This document shows, in pieces, positions 58,322 through 64,000 of a DNA stretch of 64,000 nucleotides. Each line of letters starts with the position of its first letter. Position 1 is the first letter of the stretch. The stretch lies in assembly GCA_038329845.1 (NCBI GenBank), contig JBBQNJ010000018.1:1-64000 (forward strand), given 5' to 3'. A model generated the notes under the pieces. The model was not told the DNA's origin and did no database searches. It worked only from the letters and a program-made list of their open reading frames with translations. The DNA is from JBBQNJ01 sp038329845. Lineage in GTDB: Bacteria > Planctomycetota > Phycisphaerae > Tepidisphaerales > Tepidisphaeraceae. The translations under genes and the position numbers were made by a program.

Positions 58322-58609
58322 ATGGCTTACAAAATGAAGCCGAACAAGGCCGTTGCCAAACGGTTCAAGTTCACCAAGACCGGGAAGGTCAAGCGTCATC
58401 ACGCTAAGACCTCGCATCTGATGAGCGGTCGCCCCAGCAAGAAACGGCGTCACTTGCGCCGTCCGGCAATCTTGGCCGAGGGGCTTGCCCGCAACATGCG
58501 CCGACTGGTCGGCCTGCACGGCAAGCATCCGAAGAAGGTCGAACACGAAAAGGCGCTGGCGGCGAAGACCCAAGCCGCCGCGGCCGCGACCGAATCAGCG
58601 CCGGCGTAA
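58322..58609 (+). CDS. rpmI: 50S ribosomal protein L35
   Basis: 95 residues from the ATG at 58322 with a GAGGAGTCCA ribosome site. The core, MAYKMKPNKAVAKRFKFTKT, then HHAKTSHLMSGRPSKKRRHL and a LHGKHPKK end, is standard L35. The usual length is about 65; here a tail of 25 residues rich in Ala, Lys and Thr/Ser follows (EKALAAKTQAAAAATESAPA). The gene sits between infC and rplT as usual, with rplT starting 131 nt downstream. Confidence 0.95.
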   Translation: MAYKMKPNKAVAKRFKFTKTGKVKRHHAKTSHLMSGRPSKKRRHLRRPAILAEGLARNMRRLVGLHGKHPKKVEHEKALAAKTQAAAAATESAPA

Positions 58610-58740
58610 CCAAGCCGGCACCAACGGCGTCGAGCCATCGGCGCCCCACGTAAGTGACGAGCGATCTCGTCGCAGCTATGCCTCCGCGATTCTGTCGCGG
58701 TTGTGCCCCTGGCTTTTCACCGACCGGAAAGGATTTCACC

Positions 58741-59112
58741 ATGCCTCGCGTTAAAGGCGGGCCGCATCAGGCCCGCAAACGAAAAAGAGTTCTAAAAAAA
58801 GCCAAGGGCTTTCGCGCTTCGTCCGGGACGATTTACCGGGCGGCCATCGAGTTCACCCACAAGGCTGATGTCTACGCCTACGAACATCGTCGTCAGAAAA
58901 AGCGCACCTTCCGCGCCTTGTGGATCACCCGCCTGAATGCCGCGTTGAAGCAGCGGGGCGTGAGCTACAGCCGGTTTATCCCGGCGCTTCTGGCCGCGGG
59001 GATCGAACTGAACCGCAAGATGCTCAGCGAACTGGCGATCAGCGATCCGGCGGCATTCGATGCGATTGTCGCGCAGGCCAAGCCGCATATGGCGAATCCC
59101 GCCGCGACGTAG
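58741..59112 (+). CDS. rplT: 50S ribosomal protein L20
   Basis: 123 residues from the ATG at 58741 (GGAAAGGA upstream). L20 binds 23S rRNA early in 50S assembly and represses its own operon in several bacteria. Family features: basic N-terminal helix MPRVKGGPHQARKRKRVLKK, AKGFRASSGTIYRAA, YAYEHRRQKKRTFRALWITR and SYSRFIPALLAAGIELNRKM. Length is normal. Confidence 0.97.
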   Translation: MPRVKGGPHQARKRKRVLKKAKGFRASSGTIYRAAIEFTHKADVYAYEHRRQKKRTFRALWITRLNAALKQRGVSYSRFIPALLAAGIELNRKMLSELAISDPAAFDAIVAQAKPHMANPAAT

Positions 59113-59480
59113 GCTCGCAGGACGGGATTAAACGCGAAGGCGCGAAGAAGCGAAGAGAAAGCCGGGCCGCGACGGATTGAGAACCGCTCTTCTTCAGGGC
59201 GGACGGAGAAGGTTCACGTGTTGAGCGGAGGACTTTTTACCGCGAGGCTCGAAGAACACCAAGAAGAATAGACATTCTTTGTTTGGGGGTTGGTTACTTC
59301 GAGTTTTGTTTTTTTCGTCCGACGGGGTGGGTATCGAGTCAGTGCAAGGCGATCCCAGCGGGGTCGCTTTTTTTCGTTGGAAGTGGGCGGTGGACTTGAT
59401 CGCGCAGCGGGGGGATGATGGGGAGTGTGTGCAGCGGCACCGTGCCGCGGCTGTGGGGTTTCTTTTGGGACGTAACAGGC
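59113..59480. other. Intergenic region with dispersed repeats
   Basis: 368 nt. The string ATTAAACGCGAAGGCGCGAAG begins near 59127, and a second motif ACCGCGAGGCTCGAAGAACACC is at about 59240. These resemble the repeat at 52955-52976. No gene is supported, and no obvious promoter for the protease is seen. A T-rich block (59290-59330) lies in the middle. Confidence 0.5.
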
Positions 59481-61043
59481 ATGAACCGAGAAAAATCCGC
59501 ATGGCTGATCAGCGTTGTTCTCGTGGCGCTGCTGGCATTTCAGATTCCCGGGACCCTTGCCCAGCGCGATGATGATTATGCATTCGTGCGGACCTTGATC
59601 GAGATCAATCGGCGGGTTCAAGACAACTACGTCGAGCCGGTGGATGACGGCAAGCTGCGCGAGTCGGCGATCGAGGGAATGCTTGGGCAACTCGATCCCT
59701 ACAGCGTCTACATCCCCCCGTCGCGGCAGGAGGATTTTGATCGGATGCTCGAGGGGACTTTTCGCGGCGTGGGAATTCAGCTCACCCAGCGAGAAGATGG
59801 CCTGGTGGAAGTGGTCACCCCCATCGAAGGATCACCGGCGCTGCGGGCCGGGGTGATGGCCGGGGACATCATTCTCAAGGTCAACGGCGAATCGATCGAG
59901 GGGCTGAAACTCCCGCAGATCACCAAGAAGGTCACCGGTCCGATCGGGACGGAAGTGACGCTGCGACTGCGCCACGAGAACAACGAGGAGGTCGATCTGA
60001 CCATGACCCGCGCGGAGGTCACGCTGCCCACGGTGATGGGATACCAGCGCAAGGCGGACAACGCCTGGGACTATTTCGTGACCGACGACCCGAAGGTAGC
60101 GTATATCCGCATCACCCAGTTCACCGAGGCGACGTTCGACCGGATCAAGGAAATTCTCGTCGGGGACAAAGACCTTCGCATCGGGCGCGATCCGATGGGC
60201 GGACTGATGGCCGAGGGGATGCAGGCGCTGATCCTGGACCTGAGGTTCAATCCCGGCGGGCGGCTGGACCAGGCGGTGAAAATTGTGGACCTGTTTCAGG
60301 ACAAAGGGGTGATCGTGCGCACCAGGGGGCGCAATCGTCCCGAGCGGGTTGAAGAGGCGCACGAGGACGGAACCCTGCCGCGTATCCCGATGATCGTGCT
60401 GGTCAACGAGCACTCGGCAAGCGCGTCGGAAGTGGTGGCCGGGGCGCTGATGGACAATCGACGGGCGCTGGTGATCGGGGAGCGCAGCTTCGGTAAAGGG
60501 TCGGTGCAGGAGTTGATGCCCCTGGACGGCAAGAACGGCGAACTGAAGCTGACGGTCGCATATTACTACCTTCCCAGCGGGCGGCTTGTGCATCGCAAGA
60601 AGGATGCGACCGACTGGGGCGTGCAGCCGCAGATCGTGGTGCCGATGGATGCCCAGGCCGAGCGCCGGCTGATGCAGGATCGTTATGAGCAGGAGTTGTA
60701 TCGGCGTCCGATGTCCAAGGCCGACGCCCGCGGCACCACCCAGCCGACGACGGCACCGGCATCGCAGCCGATCGATCCCCAACTTCAGCAGGCGGTGAAC
60801 ACCATGGTGGCGCTGCTGGTTTTGCAAGGTGAACGACAGGGTTCGGCGCCGCTGATTCTCACGCCGCCCTCCACGCGCTCCTCGACCAGCGCGCCTGCCG
60901 AACCGCCGGCGGCAACCCGGCCGGCAACCCGCCCGGCAATGCCTTCGGCCACATGGCCTCTTCCAGCGACCTCCCCGGCCCCGGCGGCCCCGGCGACTTC
61001 GGCGACCCCGGCGACTTCGGCGACCCCGGCGACGACACCGTGA
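59481..61043 (+). CDS. S41 C-terminal processing protease
   Basis: 520 residues from the ATG at 59481. An N-terminal signal/anchor (WLISVVLVALLAFQIPGTL) is followed by a short helical domain, a PDZ domain (GVGIQLTQREDGLVEVVTPI onward, SPALRAGVMAGDIILKVNG) and an S41 domain with the Ser/Lys dyad: LVNEHSASASEVVAGAL and IGERSFGKGSVQ. These CtpA/Prc-type proteases cleave periplasmic proteins near their C-terminus. The last 100 residues are low-complexity Pro/Ala/Thr (PATSATPATSATPATTP) with short nucleotide repeats, probably a flexible tail. The open frame upstream of 59481 was excluded because the signal peptide starts at this Met. Confidence 0.93.
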   Translation: MNREKSAWLISVVLVALLAFQIPGTLAQRDDDYAFVRTLIEINRRVQDNYVEPVDDGKLRESAIEGMLGQLDPYSVYIPPSRQEDFDRMLEGTFRGVGIQLTQREDGLVEVVTPIEGSPALRAGVMAGDIILKVNGESIEGLKLPQITKKVTGPIGTEVTLRLRHENNEEVDLTMTRAEVTLPTVMGYQRKADNAWDYFVTDDPKVAYIRITQFTEATFDRIKEILVGDKDLRIGRDPMGGLMAEGMQALILDLRFNPGGRLDQAVKIVDLFQDKGVIVRTRGRNRPERVEEAHEDGTLPRIPMIVLVNEHSASASEVVAGALMDNRRALVIGERSFGKGSVQELMPLDGKNGELKLTVAYYYLPSGRLVHRKKDATDWGVQPQIVVPMDAQAERRLMQDRYEQELYRRPMSKADARGTTQPTTAPASQPIDPQLQQAVNTMVALLVLQGERQGSAPLILTPPSTRSSTSAPAEPPAATRPATRPAMPSATWPLPATSPAPAAPATSATPATSATPATTP

Positions 61044-61077
61044 GGAGAGGTAAAACGGCTCCTGACCTGGTTCCCTC

Positions 61078-61127
61078 GTGGTGCAGGCATCTTGCCTGCC
61101 TATGGAGGCCCGCAGTCTGAGTGCGGG
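61078..61127. repeat. Palindromic REP-like sequence
   Basis: GCAGGCATCTTGCCTGC (61083-61099) and CCCGCA...TGCGGG (61110-61128) form two adjacent hairpins. The first is of the same family as the palindromes at 28898-29115. They sit directly upstream of the transposase relic, a typical association for REP elements. Confidence 0.6.
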
Positions 61128-61133
61128 AAAGAG

Positions 61134-61587
61134 GGGGCATTTCTCATTTCGGCTGTTTGCGTGGACGACCGCGTGAGCGGACGGTTGAACTCAGCCTTTG
61201 GGCGAATGATTAAGAAAACTCTTGAATCGCCCCTAATAAAGATGCCCGTAACCGCGCTGGTGATAATGTTCCTGATGCCGCCGAACGTGCGTGACACCCA
61301 CCCACCGCATGAACTCCGCCAGCGCCACGGCCTTTTGGGGCCGCGGCACGAGATGCCCGTGATTAATCATCAAACCCCACGCCAGCAGGTCAACCGCCAC
61401 CCGCTGCAGCGCCTCGCCCACGACCTTGAGAAACGCCTCGAAGTCTCCGGCCTTATGAAAAATATCCGCCCGCGCGTTGCCGCGGTTTAGAACGTGGTAG
61501 GTTCCACCATCGACGATCGATCACGCCGTTCGCGACATGAGTGGAGGATATTGTATTCACTACGGACATGGAAATGAGAAATGTCCC
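61134..61587. mobile_element. REP-associated element bounded by inverted repeats
   Basis: GGGGCATTTCTCATTTC (61134-61150) and GAAATGAGAAATGTCCC (61571-61587) are inverted repeats matching at 16 of 17 positions. They enclose the transposase relic at 61191-61538. A second AAATGTCCCC follows the right end. The unit is about 454 bp. Confidence 0.65.
61191..61538 (-). pseudogene. REP-associated tyrosine transposase (Y1/IS200-like) relic
   Basis: The minus-strand frame from the ATG at 61538 reads the start of a RAYT transposase: MSRTA, stop, then SIVDGGTYHVLNRGNARAD, LAWGLMINHGHLV with the HUH-type HxH pair (NHGHL where most have NHWHL), EFMRWVGVTHVRRH and GYGHLY, stop, GRFKSF. The two stops (TGA in place of an Arg codon, TAG in place of Gln in QGRFKS) kill the gene, and the catalytic Tyr region beyond GRFKSF is missing. 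About 60 percent of the protein remains recognisable. It lies inside inverted repeats, with REP-like palindromes on the left. Confidence 0.85.
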
Positions 61588-61641
61588 AAGAAATGTCCCC
61601 TTTCATTCGTTCCTGAGCGGCCGCTTGCGTCTTCGCGCAAT

Positions 61642-64000
61642 TCAGCGGTGCGAGCCAAACAGGCTTAACGATGCATTATCGGCGGGCAGGTAATATTTCA
61701 CCTGGTTCGTAAGGGGCAGCGCGCCGCCCGCAAATTCACCCGCGGGCTGGCCCATTTCATCCAAGATCAGCCCTGAAGAGATGGCCTGCTGATGCAGCGT
61801 CGGCTCGTTGCTGCCCGCGGAGCGCCAGGCGGCGATGACCCGTTGGCTGCCGTCGCCGCGGAAAAGATAACCGTGCAGTCCGTCGGGGTCGCGACCGATG
61901 TTGGAGTCGAAATCCAAGCCATCGACCAATTGCTGGTAGGCGGCTACCATCGGCACTGCCATAGTGGGTCGATCCGCAAAGCCCTGATACATGTTGTAGT
62001 GGGCGGCGCCGGGATTGCCTTTCGGTGCCGCCATATAGCTGTAGAATCGCGTGATGCCGGCGGCGCGACGGACCAAGATGCCTTTTAGGTGCAGTTCGCT
62101 CAGGGCCAGGCCTTCCCGCCCGTCGGGTATCGCAAACCCCGCCTCGGTGTCCCAGACCGGCTTGACCTTCCCCAGTTTGGCCATGGCCAGCCCAAGCGGA
62201 ACGACGAAGTCCTGAAAGGTTTTCGGGCCGTCATCAGCGGCCATTTCGCGAACATAGCCGTGAAATGAGATCACATCGCAGGCGTCAAGCAGGCCCAGAT
62301 CGATGCACTGCAGGAGGTAGTTCAGCCCCGAGGTGGTGGTGGCACCCGCGACAAATGTGGCATCGGGGTTGGCGCGCTTGCCGGCCGCATAGGCGAGTTT
62401 CACCATTTGCACATATCCCCGCGGTGTAAGGCCGCGACCCAAATCCGGCTCGTTGCCAATCTCAAACTCATGCACGGCGCCGTGATAGTGGCGCACGATG
62501 CGTTCGAACGCCTCCTGCCATTGCTCCGGTTCACGCGGAGAATCCGCGCCCAACTCCAGTTCGCCCTTGCCACTTTGCGCCCACTTGGGCGTGCCATTGA
62601 CCGTCAGCAAGGTATTCACGTCCGCCCTGACGAGCTTGGCGAACTCCTGGTCCGGCTCAAACCATGTCTCCGGTGAAGGTTGAAATGCACCCCACCCGAA
62701 GAACTGGCGGTTATTGACAAATCCCCACTGCCGCAACTCCATTATTCGTTGCACGTCGAGACTGGGAACCGCAACCATTGCGCCCGCGACCTCGGCGCGC
62801 TCGTAAAAGCCGCGAAAATGAGTTCCCAGAAAGCTCCGCCTGTCCGCGAGCGTCTGCAGGCGCGGCACGACCGCAATCTCGCGTGCATGCGCCCGCACGG
62901 TATCGCCTCCGGCGCGATAGAACAGTTCATACCACCCCGTCGGCAAATCCGTCAGTCGGGCACGACAGCCAACGCCACCATCTTCCAGTGTCTGGAGAGT
63001 CAGTTTGGTATTGTGACTTTCCCGGCCGTTGTAATCCACCGCCACCAGTTCCCCCACCTCACCGGCGGACAGCCCCGCAGCGCGGATGACCAGATTGATC
63101 GGCGCTCCCGCCACGGCCACCGCCGTCAGCGGGTCGCCGGGCCAGGCAAGTTCAATACCCGTCTCGGCCCGTTCACCATCACCGGCCGGGCCTTCAAAGA
63201 CACTGACTTGCCGAATTTGCGTTCGCCCGCCGCCCAGCACTTCCAGGCGGAAAAAGAAACGATCGCCCCGCCTGACGACCCCGGTTTCCGGCGGCTGCAT
63301 CTCAAACTCCTGCCGCCAAGTCCCTGAACCCAAGTTCACATCCCACGTCTTGTAAACCACGGGCTGCTGCCCGAGAGTGGGCTGGACCATTTGCAGCCGC
63401 ACCCGCCGCGCGCCGGACGTCCCCCGCACCTGCAACGTGTACGTCTTGCCATAGTAAAGCCGCACCAGGTCAATGCCAGTGATGAACCGGCTGTCGATGG
63501 CGGCGTTGTCTTCGGGCAGTGTCAGAGCGTATTGCCCCGGTCCCGCGAAAGTGATCGCGCCCATGGCGTTGCGATTGGCATGATGGCGGTAGTCATTGGG
63601 ATGGCCGACATACCAGCCGATGTCTCCGAGGGCAAAATTGGAATTGGTTATGATTTCGCCGCGATCGGTCGGCGGCGCGGCCGGCAGCTCGAAATGGTTG
63701 GCGGCGGTAACGCGAAAACGCCTGGCCTGGATGCGCCCGGTGCCGCGAATGCGCAGGGTGAGCGCCTGCGGTCCGGCGGCCTTGGCCAGGCGGAACTGCG
63801 TCCGATAGTTGGTCCACTCGCTTGCCACCGGCCAATCATCGCTGATGGGGACGGGCGCATCCGATGAGCCCACGAACAGATCAATGGATTCCACCTGCCC
63901 GACGCAGCGGGCGTCCATCTCGATGCCAAAGACCGTCTCGGCAGGCAACGGCGGGAGGCGAAAGTTGACCCACGACAGGCCGTGGAATTGCAATTCAAGC
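61642..64000 (-). CDS. Clan GH-A glycoside hydrolase, N-terminus cut by window edge
   Basis: At least 786 residues visible; the frame is open past the right edge, so the start and any signal peptide are missing. The N-terminal 350 residues look like one or two beta-sandwich carbohydrate-binding modules. The C-terminal half is a TIM-barrel: ...VHEFEIGNEPDLGRGLTP with the acid/base Glu of NEP, and VWDTEAGFAIPDG with the likely nucleophile Glu. The NEP/E pair fits clan GH-A, near GH39 or GH5 types, but the exact family is uncertain. No polysaccharide-utilisation neighbours are in view. Confidence 0.82.
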   Translation of the reverse strand, partial: LELQFHGLSWVNFRLPPLPAETVFGIEMDARCVGQVESIDLFVGSSDAPVPISDDWPVASEWTNYRTQFRLAKAAGPQALTLRIRGTGRIQARRFRVTAANHFELPAAPPTDRGEIITNSNFALGDIGWYVGHPNDYRHHANRNAMGAITFAGPGQYALTLPEDNAAIDSRFITGIDLVRLYYGKTYTLQVRGTSGARRVRLQMVQPTLGQQPVVYKTWDVNLGSGTWRQEFEMQPPETGVVRRGDRFFFRLEVLGGGRTQIRQVSVFEGPAGDGERAETGIELAWPGDPLTAVAVAGAPINLVIRAAGLSAGEVGELVAVDYNGRESHNTKLTLQTLEDGGVGCRARLTDLPTGWYELFYRAGGDTVRAHAREIAVVPRLQTLADRRSFLGTHFRGFYERAEVAGAMVAVPSLDVQRIMELRQWGFVNNRQFFGWGAFQPSPETWFEPDQEFAKLVRADVNTLLTVNGTPKWAQSGKGELELGADSPREPEQWQEAFERIVRHYHGAVHEFEIGNEPDLGRGLTPRGYVQMVKLAYAAGKRANPDATFVAGATTTSGLNYLLQCIDLGLLDACDVISFHGYVREMAADDGPKTFQDFVVPLGLAMAKLGKVKPVWDTEAGFAIPDGREGLALSELHLKGILVRRAAGITRFYSYMAAPKGNPGAAHYNMYQGFADRPTMAVPMVAAYQQLVDGLDFDSNIGRDPDGLHGYLFRGDGSQRVIAAWRSAGSNEPTLHQQAISSGLILDEMGQPAGEFAGGALPLTNQVKYYLPADNASLSLFGSHR

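Noticed and set aside
1..64000. tRNA or rRNA genes
   Set aside because: No T-loop-like GGTTCRANYCC arrangement with matching arms or rRNA signature was noticed. A scan with tRNAscan-SE and rRNA models would be decisive.

Overview
The window looks like a chromosomal segment of a GC-rich planctomycete, most likely class Phycisphaerae. Pointers are an LEPR-XLL-type N-terminus on a giant surface protein, a MoxR / DUF58 / von Willebrand-A / squalene-oxidase-repeat operon, an excisionase-type HTH fused to a response-regulator receiver, HDOD signalling proteins, a sulfatase, and many small palindromic repeats between genes. No rRNA, tRNA, CRISPR array or prophage was recognised. The placement is inference; no 16S or database search was possible.

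Layout. 1-455: remnant of a FitA-type antitoxin running in frame into a 21-bp tandem repeat. 642-6570 (minus): F-type ATP synthase genes atpZ, an AtpI-like gene, atpB, E, F, H and A, then a DUF456 gene where atpG would be expected. 6919-14981 (plus): Ser/Thr kinase, then an LpoB-like, LpoB-like, COG3014-like, YcfL-like lipoprotein cluster and a secreted duplicated protein, probably an envelope or peptidoglycan module. 14959-17633 (minus): NifU-domain protein, TadA, a CsrA-cytosine deaminase fusion, and a FecCD-type permease overlapping the fusion by 4 nt. 18171-23022: small membrane protein candidate, receiver protein, GNAT-amidohydrolase fusion, lspA and ribD. 23029-30495: sulfatase, a pair of MITE-like elements, YfhO-like membrane protein, a conserved C-terminal-module protein, HDOD protein, palindromic repeats, SYLF lipoprotein, Trm112-like protein. 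30588-38667 (minus): 2085-aa LEPR-XLL protein, secreted protein, mutM.

38825-52503 (plus) is one long operon: MoxR ATPase, DUF58, two vWA membrane proteins, a 1395-aa DUF4175-like protein and a squalene-oxidase-repeat protein. Between MoxR and DUF58 lies a toxin-antitoxin-like cassette (HEPN protein, frameshifted BolA-like partner, DUF433 antitoxin, PIN-like toxin). 53038-57258 (minus) is a three-gene signalling operon: HTH-receiver, HDOD-histidine kinase, receiver-GAF. 57601-59112 is infC-rpmI-rplT, with infC apparently starting at AUU. 59481-61043 is an S41 C-terminal processing protease. 61134-61587 is a dead REP-associated transposase inside inverted repeats, and 61642-64000 is a clan GH-A glycosidase cut by the right edge.

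The most unusual single object is the CsrA-cytosine deaminase fusion at 16005-16724. The most unusual arrangements are the toxin-antitoxin-like cassette inside the MoxR operon and the Lpo-type lipoprotein cluster behind a kinase.
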